This document shows positions 38,219 to 49,850 of a stretch of DNA of 64,000 nucleotides, piece by piece. The notes under the pieces are model-generated. The model saw nothing but the letters and a program-made list of their open reading frames with translations. It ran no database searches and had not been told where the DNA came from. Each line of letters starts with the position of its first letter. The first letter of the stretch is position 1. Source of the DNA: Hemibagrus wyckioides (Eukaryota > Chordata > Actinopteri > Siluriformes > Bagridae); assembly GCF_019097595.1 (NCBI RefSeq), contig NC_080731.1, forward strand, positions 17,975,571-18,039,570. The letters run 5' to 3'. The position numbers and the translations under genes were made by a program.

Positions 38219-38284
38219 TGTAAAAGAGATGCAGTGGCGCTTTAGTCCTACACTCTAGTGCTAAATACTACACCAAAATCAAGT
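38219..38284. repeat. Dispersed repeat, copy B
   Basis: Uninterrupted relative of 37299-37355, continuing 'ctacaccaaaatcaagtg'. A shorter, more diverged relative is near 54529-54570 ('gcgatgcagcggcactttag'). Confidence 0.8.
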
Positions 38285-39080
38285 GTCAAGAATTAAGAAT
38301 TTCAACATAAACATATATAAAATGGAGGTTGCCATATACATGTTTTATCCCCCACACACAGTCAATTCCAATCCCTCATTTTATATCAGCAATGCTGCGG
38401 ATTTCTGTCTGTTTTATTCATAAAAAAAGAGAGGCAAATTTACACCAGAGCCGGTTGACGTTGACAAAACGCCCCGTTTAATCACGTCTGACATTAACAG
38501 AGCATCCGTACATGGAGACGTTCCCTCTTTCACACACCCCGGCACATAACAAGCTGCTTCTCTTTAACCATCATTCAGTAATAATGTGCGGCGTAATTCT
38601 CTCTCTGAGCGCAGGTAATGAGAAATCAATACCTGTTCTGTTAAGTGCAGACGATACAGACGAGTTTTGAGAGACAGGATGAGGGAAGGAGCAGCTGTGG
38701 GCTGAGATACAACACACACACACACACACACAGTTGCATTAGAGAAAGAGAAAAGAAACTCCAGGATTGATCCCAGCTCGACAGGTTCACTACAAATCCT
38801 ATACGTGTGTGTGTGTGTGTGTTTCCCCAGTTATCATCGTCTCAACAGTCCCCCTTCACTTTTCTTTGCTTACGTTATCTCACGCCTCGCCTCGCCTCAC
38901 CTCTCCATTCAGTCCGGCTGCGTTCAGTTCAGTTCAGTTCAGCGTAGTGCAGTGCAGCGGGGTTTTATTATTTGCGTGGTTATATTTAGTTACACTGCTG
39001 CCAAAACATCATCATGTCGACAAGGAGAAGATCAGAAGTGACAAGATGATGAGAATATTAAGAGATTCACATTCGCTGGC
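38285..39080. other. Intergenic stretch with CA and GT runs
   Basis: (CA)n at about 38711-38731, (GT)n at about 38805-38822 and a short 'cagtt' repeat near 38926-38942. No gene recognised. Confidence 0.55.
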
Positions 39081-39324
39081 ATATGGTCCTGTCTGTCTGC
39101 TTCTCCGTTTCTCTGGGGCTTTATCTGTCTGTCTCTCTGTGTATATATCTGTCTATCTGTCTGCTTCTCCGTCTGTCTATATCAGTCTGTGTCACTCTGT
39201 TTAATTGTCTCTATCTGTTTGTCTCCATCTACGCTGTTGTTCACCTCTTTCTCTCTCTTTCCCTCTCCATCTCCATCTTTCTTTTTCACTTTTACATGTC
39301 TCTCTCTATATCTGTCTATTTCTG

Positions 39325-39361
<37 letters not shown>

Positions 39362-39453
39362 CTTTCTCCATCTGCCTCTCTATCTTTCTGTGGTCTTTCT
39401 TTATTTCTCTCTATCTTTATTTGTTGCTTGCTTTCTCTCCATCTCTCTGTCTG

Positions 39454-39498
<45 letters not shown>

Positions 39499-39879
39499 GT
39501 CTGTTGCTTTCTCCATCTCTATCTTGCTGCAGTCTTTCTTTATTTCTCTCTATCTATATTTGTTTCTTACTTTCTTTGTATCTCTCTATCTGTCTCTCTT
39601 TTTATTGGTTTCCCTCTTTTTTCTTTCTATCTAGCTGTCTGTCTATATCTGTCTATTTTTTCTCTCTCTTTCTTTCTTTCTGTTGCTCTCTCCCTCTCTT
39701 TCTCTCTCTCTCTGTCTGCAGTTTCTTTTTATCTCTCTATTTTGTTTGCCTCTTGCTTTCTCTTCATTTTTCTGTCTGTCTATATCTCTCTCTGCCTCTC
39801 TGTATCCAGCTTTCTCGCTTTCGGTCTGTTTCTGTCTCTCTCTCCATTTGTCTCTTTATGCCGCTTTGTGTTCATTTGT

Positions 39880-39921
<42 letters not shown>

Positions 39922-40395
39922 CTTTCCCTCTCTACCCCAGTCTCTTTACATATCTCTTTGTATATCTATCTGTCTCACTCTTTCTCTGTCTGTTGCTCTC
40001 TCCATCCGCCTTTCTGCAGTCTATCTATATTTGTTTCTTGCTTTCTCTCCATCTCTCTGTCTGTCTCTCTTTTTATTGGTCTCTGTCTCTCTACATGTCT
40101 CTCTCTCTCTTTCTTTCCCTCTCTCTCTCTCTCTCTGTCTGTTGCTCTCTCTCCACCTCCCTCTCTCTATCTGTCTGCAGTTTCTCTTTATCTCTCTAAC
40201 TTGACTGCCACTTGCTTTCTATTCATTCTTTCCAGTCTGTCTATATCTTTCTCTCTCTTTATTGGTCTCTGTATCTCTGTAGCCAGCTTTCTCTCTTTTT
40301 CTGTCTATTTCTGTCTCTCTCTCCATTTGTCTCTGTACGTCTGCCTCTTTGTGTTCATTTGTTTATCTCTCTCTCTCTCTCTCTCTCTCATCATC
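39080..40395. repeat. CT/TCTG-rich low-complexity tract
   Basis: About 1.3 kb of (CT)n, CTGT and CTTT mixtures, with longer pure (CT)n at about 39330-39358, 39460-39494, 39887-39917 and 40368-40388. Leu/Ser-rich open frames of up to 410 codons arise only from composition. Confidence 0.9.
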
Positions 40396-41799
40396 ATCCA
40401 GAGATGGTGTGTGTGTGTGTGTTTTGTCATGCTGTGATGGGAAAACAAGGAAATTACAGTGTGCTGGTCCCCACGAGGGCAGTGTATTTTCTTTTTTCAT
40501 TTCATCAATTAAGGAAGAAACAGTTTGCAAAAAGAAAATTTTCCACTTACACCAGGACGTGTTATGTGTCTGAGGTTTCTTTCTTTAGTTATTGGTGCTC
40601 TGAGGTCAATCCTACAGTCTGAAAGCTGTTCAGGTCATACACAGTTCATACACAGTTCATACACTGTTCAGTTCATACACTGTTCAGTTCATACACTTGC
40701 TTGGTTTAGCTACATAACCTCATGAATATCTGAAGAAACAAATCAGTTAGAGTTAAGTTACTGTAGAAGTAATGACGGAGTGTGTAAGAGCAGAATTGGA
40801 AAGATTTCATTGCCGAAGTTCCAGTGTTGCAAAGAACCTCGTCATCAGCAGACTTCCTCCAGGCTCTACCTCACTTGCAGCACTGATGAGAAGAAATCTC
40901 CAGCTCAATCCAGGCTGATTAGTCCAGCAGCCAGAGAGCTGTTGCTTTTCTATCAGAACAAAAGAAATCATGTGAAAGCGCCCCGCTATCATTAAGTTTC
41001 CATGCCTCACTGGGCATGTACTTAACTCATTATGTAATTGAATCAGAAGCCGAGGTTTTCTCCTGCTTTTACCTGCTGAGTGTGTGAGATCTTGCTTCTA
41101 GCCTCAGGCCTGCTGGCTACAGAATAGCCTATTGACCAAATTCTTTCTTATTTCTGGTGTGAAACAATATAACGAGTTTATTTCGGTACTTTGTCTTCAT
41201 TCTGCCAGAGCCAAAAGGACTGTTTTCCTGGACGTATGGCTCAGGTGGAGATGAGTTGTTTCTCTCAGGTTCTCATTGTTCCTGTTATTTAAATCAATTT
41301 TTTTTCTTTTCAAGAACATCTATTATGACATTTAACATACTTCTCTTAGTATCTTATTTTTATTTATCAGGAATTGACCAGATTTTTCTAGAAAAGGCAA
41401 AGACTTTAGATTGATGCACCAACACAGCCTAAATGGTGCATTGGGTTTAAGATGCTGGCGTAAATAAATCCATAATGTTTAAAGGATCTGATCAAATAAT
41501 GCATCGTATGATGAGCCGTAGCAGTTGAGTGTTTGGTCAGCTAATCCTTCAACCTGCTGAATTAAACTATTTACTGATTCGGTCCGTATTATCTATCCCA
41601 TTATTTTTTTTCCACTGTTAAAAGTGAATGTGTGTGTTTCTAGTGTGTCACTATTGAATATCTGGCAACCAGCTAATGTGCTGTGGGTGTTTGTGTGATC
41701 ATCAGAAATATATACAGGTAGCACAACGCATCAAGGTTATAGAGCGACTCGAGGAGATTAATGGCTGCTTAATGACACCCCAAGAACCGACTCAGGATT
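40396..41799. other. Intergenic stretch
   Basis: A short tandem run of 'gttcatacac' variants lies at about 40643-40697. Nothing else is recognised. Confidence 0.5.
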
Positions 41800-41955
41800 C
41801 CGTGAAGGAGCCTTTGCTATGGCAACGAACTCATAAATATATAACCCTGTGATTTGCAGCTGCACAAGTGTCAGAGCTGCTGTTCTGCAAAACGCATCAA
41901 CCAACCATCCGACCAATCAGAATGCAGAATTCTGCAGCGCTGTGGGATAAACAGC
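41800..41955. repeat. Dispersed repeat family member
   Basis: Contains 'tttgctatggcaacgaactc', 'ccctgtgatttgcagctgca', 'ccaatcagaatgcagaattc' and 'cagcgctgtgggataaacag'. This is the fullest member of the family also seen at 34667, 42587 and 44003. Confidence 0.65.
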
Positions 41956-42586
41956 GCAGAACAAGGTGCTAATTGAGCCGATGTCAAGCGCCGGGGGTTC
42001 AAAGTCTTCGACACGTGACGCTTTGCATTAACGGCGTGACAAATGCGATGTGCAGCCAAAGAGCTTGGAAATGGAATTTTAATTTTATTTAAAATGCTGA
42101 AAGTGGAATGTGTTGCTTTTGGAAACGTCTAGAAATAATTATATAATAATAATTAGTGGTTAAGTGCTTGAAATATCTGAAGAAACGACAGCACACAACC
42201 TAGCGGTAATTATACGGACGATCGCTTCAGTCAACACACTGAATCAGACCGTTACCTCTAGCGTGTGTGTGTGTGTATGTGTACATCATCACATTTTCCT
42301 GGTAATGAAACAATAACCCGACCCATGAACCACCGCTGTTGATATAATAACACTTAATAACCCGGCAGCGTGTGATCCGGCATGGGATGGTCGTTGCTCA
42401 TTCGCACCCGTCAGCTTCGTTAACCGAGCGCTAATTGAAACACGTCCCAGCGGGCTGCGAGGTCAGCGTGGACATAATTAGTGTCATCTACGTGATGAGA
42501 TGGAGTCTGACCCCGAGTCTGATGGAGTTTAGCACCCGGAGAAGGTTCCGCCCCTTCCTGAGTTTCATGTTGTGGTTCGGGTAAGT

Positions 42587-42710
42587 GGACGCACTCCTAT
42601 GAGTTAGGTGTTGCTATGGAAACGATTTATATAAACCTATGATTGTCATCTGTTATAACAACTCAATCAGCACCTTCTGACCAACCAGAATCCAGACTCA
42701 CCGTGGTTAA
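42587..42710. repeat. Dispersed repeat family member
   Basis: Contains 'gttgctatggaaacgattta', 'ataaacctatgatt', 'ttctgaccaaccagaatcca' and 'accgtggttaag' in the family order. Confidence 0.6.
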
Positions 42711-43720
42711 GTAATTGGCCGCAATCATTCTCTCTTTCCCTTGTTTTCTATCTGAACCTTTTTCCTCTCTCGCTCTCTTTCTCTCTCATCATCTTAAGTG
42801 GTGGATCCCGGTCATGACCAGTGAAGCAGTGCTCCAAATAAGTGGCCCATCTTCACTGGCGCTGCTCCAAGGCGGTTGAAATCAGAAACTCCACCTCTCC
42901 TTGTAGGTAATTAGAGCGTCACTGTGTGCACTTGACGTGAGAGGCCTTGACGAGTGCCGGGTAATCGCCTTCCCTTCCCACTACTGCAATCGCTGCACCA
43001 CTGTTGCCTAGGTGATTTCTGGATCTGTGTTTTTTTTTTTTAAACAGTATGAGTCGGACCGGCGTGTGGCCCAGTCCAGCTGTGGAGTGTTGATTAATTT
43101 CTTAGGACAGTCATGCAGCTGCAGCTCACCGGTTTATACGAATGTGTTCAGTCTTTAGTGAAAAAAAAGGCTTCTTATATTCTGTGTCCAACTGGAGGAA
43201 TTCACGGAAAGAGGCATTCGGATCCAAAATAATCTAAAATGGATTTGGGAGAATGGCCCAGCTTGTTTGTTTGTGAAAAGCTGTTCAGGATGGTGTCCAT
43301 GTTCATCCACTCCTACATCCATCAAGTGCTTAGGGACTGTCAGTCATGCCAGGTGGCACGAGTAACCCTGGCAGCCCTGATTCAGCGCTTTCTGCATCCT
43401 CTAACGCGGCTCCGCCACTGCCTCTGTGCTGCGTGTCATTACGCGCAAAATTACACTCCACAGCAAAAAAAATGGCTTTGCGGCAGTGAGGAAGCGGCGA
43501 GTTCGGCTCGGCGGTACAGGCAGGCGTGCGGGACGAGAATGGAAACGCCGGGTGTAATTTGGAGCCTGGCCTCCTGCTGTAGGAGACGTGGATTTTTTTG
43601 TCTTCGTGCCCTCCATGAATATAAAAGGAGGCAATTTGCAAGAGTCTGACTCCTGCACAACACTTATTACCCCAGCGCTCTACCTTCTGCTCATTAATGT
43701 GAACAGGATCGAGCAGGAAA
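42711..43720. other. Intergenic stretch
   Basis: Open frames at 43239-43649 (+) and 43330-43941 (-) overlap each other and show no recognisable domain, start context or splice support. They are best read as noncoding. Confidence 0.45.
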
Positions 43721-43721
43721 A

Positions 43722-43925
43722 ATGAGAAGAGAAGAGAAGAGAAGAGAAGAGAAGAGAAGAGAAGAGAAGAGAAGAGAAGAGAAGAGAAGAGAAGGAGAAG
43801 AGAAAAGAGAAGAGAAGAGAAGAAGGAGAAAAGAAGAGAAGAAAAAATAAGGAGAAAATGAAGAGAATATAAAAAGAAGAGAATATAAAGAGAAGAGAAG
43901 AGAAGAGAAGGGAAGAGAAGAAAAT
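43722..43925. repeat. (GAGAA)n pentanucleotide repeat
   Basis: 'gagaa' repeats run from about 43722 to 43793, followed by degenerate GAGAA/GAAAA sequence to about 43922, and then a short (TTTG)n at 43950-43967. Confidence 0.92.
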
Positions 43926-44002
43926 CTACCCACATCAACAATTATTTATTTGTTTGTTTGTTTGTTTGATAGCCATTAAAGTGGAGTGTTTTCAGTGGCT
44001 GT

Positions 44003-44150
44003 CCCTGTGAATGAGGCGTTACTATAGAAGCGTATTAGAGCGTGATATAAAGCTGTCTTTTATGTTGGAGCTGGAAGTCAGTGGTATAAAAAGAGACTGA
44101 ACTCTTTCTGATTGGACGAATCAGCCATTCCGCGGGATAATAACAGACTA
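44003..44150. repeat. Dispersed repeat family member
   Basis: Contains 'ccctgtgaatgaggcgttac', 'tatagaagcg', 'tttctgattggacgaatcag' and 'cgcgggataataac'. The middle differs from other members. Confidence 0.5.
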
Positions 44151-45920
44151 GCTCTAGCTATAGAGGGGTTTCACATAATAAAGATAAAAAGCTTTTTCCT
44201 TCAGGTCTAATGGCCTCCAGGGATGACAGACAGGCAGGAAGCTGTGCTAGGTGGCCTCCAGGAAGTAGTGGGTCCAAGTGCAAGTGTTTTAACTGGCTGA
44301 AATGAGTCCTGACTTTAAATCAGATCCTCCTCATCAGAAGTTTATATAAAAACAGACGTTAGCATGTGAAATGTCACACTAATTCATCATGGCTCCGGTC
44401 TCTCTGTGCAACACATGCTACGTTTCCGAGCCGGCGCTTTACAAATGTGACGCGAATCTCCGAAACGTCTGCTACGCTTCGGGAGAACGCCGAGAGGAAC
44501 GGCGCTGTCAAGTGAACGCTCCTCCAGTGTGTTGTTTTATTTGGCGTTCCAGCATCACCAAAGGAAACTCGCTAAGTACCAACATTTTCCTCCCCCCAAA
44601 AAAAATAACATGACTTGACAGTGTGACAGGTTTTTCCCAGGCTGCACCACACAGGTGACAGATTTCATTTCCATCTTTGCATCATGCCCTACAAGATATT
44701 ACCTCGCAGATTAGGGCCTTGCAGAATTCTCATGAATAAATCCTAACATCGCGGATGGCAGATGGACACATCGCTGTGCCAGCGGAGAAAAAAAGACGTG
44801 AAGACCAGAACAGGGTCAGCTAAGGTTTCACTTGGTTATCCATGTAGCTGTAAAAGCCATGGAATGAGCAATTACACTGTGTTATGCTCTGGAGTGCTTG
44901 TTTATGTCATCTTATAGATACTCCCCCGATGCCCCTTGGCTCCGCCTCCTGAAATCTAAAGCCTGAAATCGTCACACGCCCAGCGCAGCCAGATAATTCT
45001 CTCTCACACAAACCGGAATAAACCGGAATAAACAGTGCCACTGCTTTTCCAAGATGGAATAATCCCTAGGTTTCCCTTGCTGCAGAAGACAGATGGATGG
45101 ACTTCAACTCATTGGCGTTTTTATTTACGTCCGTCATAAATAAGGAACAGATTTCAAGTCATAAATATCGAACATCTGGTGTGGCCGTGACTGGACAGTC
45201 TGAAGGATTAATTTTGGGTAGTAGAAAGCACACAGTTCAGGACAGCATGTTGGATACAAGGATTTTCAACTGATTTGACATTTTAGGAGTTTGCACAAAG
45301 CTCTAGAGACACTGAACTGATTTTTTTTCCAGCATTTCTATGAGAGCCTTCCATCCTACGATGACGCCTCGATTCATTTTCCCGGAGCTTTGTTTCATTT
45401 ATCAACCAAACAGATACAGACACCAGGCACTGAGACACTGAGCCATCTCTGTCACTGAAAATAAAGTTATACAGAAGGCAGGATAAAAAAAAGAGAGAGA
45501 GTGTATGTATGCGTCAGTCTTTGAAAAGGCAAATCCCGCGAGTATTTTCCGTGAAATCTTAATGAAGACGCAAAACAGAATTTCTGAAGCAGTGACAAAA
45601 GCGAATCATGGCGTGAAATTTCTAGTTTTAATAACGTTTCATTTTACCAACGCTAGTTATCTCTGCTATCACTTGTCAGTCCTAGCATTACTAATTAAGA
45701 AGGCATACTATATAAAAGGCTATTCACCAATCAGTATTTTCATCCCAAAGGAGTTCGAGACACTCGCCATCTGAAGGCACTGCGAGACATTTAATAATAA
45801 CTTTATTAAGCTCTACAATAGACGACGGATCTGATCGTGTCCCTGTGACGTCGTGAGGCATAGGGACAGAGGAAATAACGGATAAAATCCTATGATGAGG
45901 CGTCAAAGTAAAGGAATTAC
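44151..45920. other. Intergenic stretch, nothing recognised
   Basis: Short frames at 44389-44613 and 45505-45774 have no family resemblance. No repeat family named. Confidence 0.45.
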
Positions 45921-45924
45921 AAAG

Positions 45925-47040
45925 TCAATGAGTCAAAGAGTCAAATCATTTGACGCAGTTGACCAATAGGAGTCGACTCTTTGGTTGCCAAATGACTCCT
46001 TGCCATTTTATTCTGTTCAAAACCATCAAAGGTTCATATCTGTCCAACAAGGGTTCTACATAGAACCTTTAAGACTTTCCACCAAAGCTGAAGAATCTAG
46101 GACTTCATACTCTCTTTGTTCACTAGCTACATATAGACTCTGACAATCTCTGCTACTTCCATCCATGTTGTATTTTTTTTCTGTAATGTCTCTATACGTT
46201 AATGAGAGGCTGTTTACAACAAACTAACCAAGAATACCACCTATAACCTTGCTTATACAAGAAGGTCCTGGGTTCGAATCCCGGAGTCAAACAGGCTGGG
46301 GCCTTTCTGTGTGGAATTTGCATGTTCTCCCCGTGCCTGCGTGGGTTTACTCCGGGTACTCCGGTTTCCTCCCACAGTCCAAAGACATGTACATGTTGAT
46401 TGGTAATTCTAAATTGCCCATAGGAGTGAGTGAGTGTGTGTGTGGTTGTTTGTCTATGTGTGGCCCTGCAATGGACTGGCGACCTGTCCAGGGTGTACCC
46501 CTGCCTTTCGCCCTATGTGCGCTGGGATAGGCTCCAGCAGACCCCCGTGACCCTAGGAGTCCTAGGAATAAGCGGGTATAGACAATGAATGAATGAATGA
46601 ACCTTGCTTATATGTTCTTCTCACATTTTTGTTCCTCAAACAGTGCTAAATTACATTTAGATTGCTAGCATCATAGTCAGATCTATTTTACATATAATGG
46701 AGAAAATCTCATTTCAAATGATGCCTACTGTGCATTTGATGGAAATTATGCCTCTTTTTTTAATGAATCAGATCATTTGACTCGTCTCACCAAAAAGAGT
46801 CATTTATTTTGATTCAGAAAATATCAACAACATGATTTTGTTTCTTAAATCATAAGCAGCAGTGGATTCATGACATCTAATACACACACCTCACAGGTTC
46901 ACACTAACGAACAGTTCAGATGTTGAAGGAAGACGCATTTTGTTGTCGAGGAGTCAGATCATTTGACTCGACTCACCAATAAGAGTCGACTCCCAAATTT
47001 GACCCTCAAATGACTTGTTGTTTTGACTGAAATTGATTCA
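45925..47040. repeat. GAGTC/GACTC-rich dispersed repeat pieces
   Basis: Segments at about 45925-46100, 46760-46810 and 46945-47040 share 'atcatttgactcg', 'ccaataagagtcgactc' and 'aaatgact'. Near 46050 'aagggttctacatagaacct' is a near-palindrome typical of fish dispersed repeats. A SINE (46245-46612) lies between the pieces. Confidence 0.5.
46245..46612 (+). mobile_element. tRNA-derived SINE, 5'-truncated, with 13-bp target duplication
   Basis: The direct repeat 'aaccttgcttata' flanks the copy at 46245-46257 and 46600-46612. The inserted sequence starts at 'caagaaggtcc', keeps the pol III box B (GGTTCGAATCC, 46271-46281), has a body with 'catgttctccccgtgcctgc' and 'ggtttcctcccacagtccaa', and ends in a (TGAA)n tail. 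The A-box head present in the sister copy at 54938-55219 is missing, so this copy is 5'-truncated. Copying was presumably by a LINE with a matching tail. Confidence 0.88.
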
Positions 47041-47246
47041 TTATATTCCATGAAGGTTCGGCAGAAGCATTTTGATGAAATGACACTGTGAGAGTAACTA
47101 AACAGCTCGGGTGCAAAAATTCGACTCATTCACACATCACTGCGACACGCTTGTGTGCGTCTGCGGTTTGCGAATTTGAGGTGTTTCACATGATCTGTAC
47201 TTGCAAATTTGCAACATCCCCAGCAGTGACAGACCCAAGCATTGGC

Positions 47247-47249
<3 letters not shown>

Positions 47250-47292
<43 letters not shown>

Positions 47293-47300
47293 TCTGTCAA
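47250..47300. repeat. (TC)n microsatellite
   Basis: CT dinucleotide run with two TCTG interruptions. Confidence 0.9.
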
Positions 47301-48160
47301 AAAATAGATGAGCAGGGACGTGGAGCAGACCTGTTAAGTGTAAAATTTATTTATAAGGTGAACCTTTACTGGGAGAAGCTCTCTGTTCCCCTGCACCTCT
47401 CATGCCACTATATTTCTCCATCTACATGCAAATTTCTGCTCAACACACGTCATTAATAAGATGTATGACATACAAAACACCGTCACTCGCCTCCTGTTTT
47501 TATTCGGCGAGAAGCTGTCAGCTTTGGACAGCGTTTGTTTTCCTGAGATTAAACCCCATCTAGAAGACAGCAGGAAGACATGTGGTAAAAAAAAACATGT
47601 TTTTGAAAAGCAGTGCTAGATTTGTCCTTTGTTTTATCTGTGATGTAAGAGAAAGTGGTTTCAAGCAGTTGAGTATTGGCATTAAAAGATTACACGTCCA
47701 TTAGACGCGGCAGCATCAGATCGGGAGCCACGAATCTCTGACTCGAACAAATCTTCTCATTAAGAAGACGCGGCATTTCGAGTCAGCGCAGACGAGTCGA
47801 GTCAGAGGAAATAAGCTAGATGGAGGACAGTAAAAGCGTAGGCCTGTGTATCGAGCGCTGTGATTAGACGCACCGGGCTTGTTTTCTGGTTTCTTCCTGT
47901 TCTGGAGTCATCTGTCTGTCTCTCTCTAAATCCGTCTGAAATCTTCAGCAAGCACAGAGAGGGAGGGGCTTCGAGTGATTAAAAAAAAAAAAAAAACCCT
48001 CTACAGATGCCAGTGTGTAACACTGTTGGTCATTCAGGTCAGAAAAATCAAAGCCACTGGAGTGATGTAGTAGTGTAGATTGTTTCATAATAACTAGCAT
48101 TACTGTTCTGATAACGTATCTGAAAATAACCCAATATAAAGCATAGATACGTCTCACATA
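47301..48160. other. Intergenic stretch, nothing recognised
   Basis: No gene or repeat family recognised apart from an A-run at 47981-47997. Confidence 0.45.
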
Positions 48161-48164
48161 ATGA

Positions 48165-49850
48165 AGACAATGGAGCGGGTGATGCCACATTAGGCCACAG
48201 GTCCGCCACGCCCTCGACCCTCTGCAGTTTGCATACCAGGAGAAGGTGGGAGTGGAGGATGCCATTACTTATGTTACACAGATCCCTCTCTCACCTGGAC
48301 AGCGGCAGCGGGGCTGTGAGAATAACATTTTTGGACTTCTCCAGTGCATTCAACACCATCCAGCCGCTGCTCATCAGAGACAAACTAACAGAGATGGGAG
48401 TAAGCTCACACCTGATCGCGTGGATCACAGACTACCTGACAGGCAGACCTCAGTACGTGAGACTGGGGGAGTGCAGGTCTGACACTGTGGTCAGCAGTAC
48501 TGGGGCACCACAAGGGACTGTTCTCTCTCCGGTCCTGTTCACCATCTACACCTCAGACTTTCAGTATAGCTCAGAGGTCTGCCACGTGCAAAAGTTTGCG
48601 GACGATACTGCTATCGTTGGCTGTATCAGGAAGGGACAGTAGGAAGAGTACAGACAACTGATACAGGACTTCGTTGCATGGTGTGACGTTAACCATCTGC
48701 ACCTCAACACTACAAAGACCAGGGAGATGGTGGTGGACTTCAGGAGGCCCAGGCCTCAACCTGAGCCTGTTACTATCAACAGGGACTGTGTGGAGTTTGT
48801 CAAGACCTACAAGTACCTTGGATACAGCTGGATGAAAGAATGGACTGGACTGCCAATACAGACGCTCTGTGTAGGAAAGGACAGAGCCGGCTGTACTTCC
48901 TAAGAAGGCTGGCTTCCTTTAACATCTGCAAAAAGCTACTGCAGATGTTCTATCAGACTATTGTGGCGAGTGCCCTCTTCTATGCAGCAGTCTGCTGGGG
49001 AGGCAGCATAAAGAAGAAGGACGCCTCACGTCTGGACAAGCTGGTGAGGAAGGTGGGCTCAATTGTAGGCTCAGAACTGGAAAGCCTGACATCAGTGGCA
49101 GAGAGGAGGGCGCTGAGTAGGCTCCTGTCCATCATGGACAATCCACTGCATCCACTGTACAGCATCATCTCCAGACAGAGAAGCAGCTTCAGTGACAGGT
49201 TGCTGTCACTGCCCTGCTCCACTGACAGACTGAGGAGGTCGTTCCTCCCCCATGCCATGCGATTCTTTAATTCCACGCAGGGTGGGAGGAGTCAGTGCTG
49301 ACACTACTCTTCTCTCTGTACTGGACTATACAATAAAACACCCACCACACACTACACACAATACACTCCGGTTTATACAGAACTCTCAATACACTCCGGT
49401 TTATACAGAACTCTCAATACACTCCGGTTTATACAGAACTCTCAATACACTCCGGTTTATACAGAACTCATAAACACGCAGTTTTTGCACATAACAGTAG
49501 GTCTGTAACTTTAAACACTTGTCTTGCACATTACTTGTTTTTCATCTAATTCTCCATATTTATTCCTAAATCTCTGTATTTAGTATTTTTCTGATATATT
49601 TTCTTATATTGTTATATTCTGCTATATTTTGTAATATTTTATATTTTGTTATTTGATATATTTTTGTTATATTCTATATTTTGTTATTTGATATATTTTT
49701 TGTTATATTTTTGTACCCTAATTTGGGTATTTTAGTATTTTTGTTAAATTCCTTCCTATTTTATCTATTACCTGTGTTTGTGGATACTGCTGGAAACTGT
49801 GAATTTCCCTTTGGGATGAATAAAGTATCTATTTATCTATCTATCTAGAG
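48165..49850 (+). mobile_element. L2-clade LINE, 5'-truncated, broken reverse transcriptase
   Basis: The frame encodes reverse-transcriptase landmarks in order: 'FLDFSSAFNTI', 'GAPQGTVLSPVLF', 'FADDTAIVG', then 'YKYLG', followed by the usual C-terminal region to a TGA at 49299-49301. Breaks are a frame change near 48280, an in-frame TAG at 48640-48642 and a single-base frame change near 48820. The copy cannot make an enzyme. The endonuclease half is absent. The 3' end 'gaatttccctttgggatgaa' followed by 'taaagtatc' and a TATC-type tail is the hallmark of fish L2 elements. Confidence 0.9.
49360..49471. repeat. Four-copy 28-base tandem repeat in LINE 3' UTR
   Basis: The unit is 'aatacactccggtttataca' + 'gaactctc', repeated four times nearly perfectly. 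Near identity suggests recent expansion within this copy. Confidence 0.95.

Noticed and set aside
39083..40437. Very long Leu/Ser/Cys-rich open frames (up to 410 codons)
   Set aside because: They lie wholly in CT/TCTG low-complexity sequence, occur in all three frames at once and show no domain. Lack of stops follows from composition.
43239..43941. Overlapping open frames of 136 (+) and 203 (-) codons
   Set aside because: No recognisable domain; the minus frame runs into the GAGAA repeat; no splice or start support.
46258..46300. Functional tRNA gene from the box B match
   Set aside because: The box B belongs to a SINE flanked by target duplications; no cloverleaf can be formed and box A is missing.
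48229..49301. Two adjacent frames as a possible host gene
   Set aside because: Reverse-transcriptase motifs, L2-type 3' end and multiple breaks identify a dead LINE.
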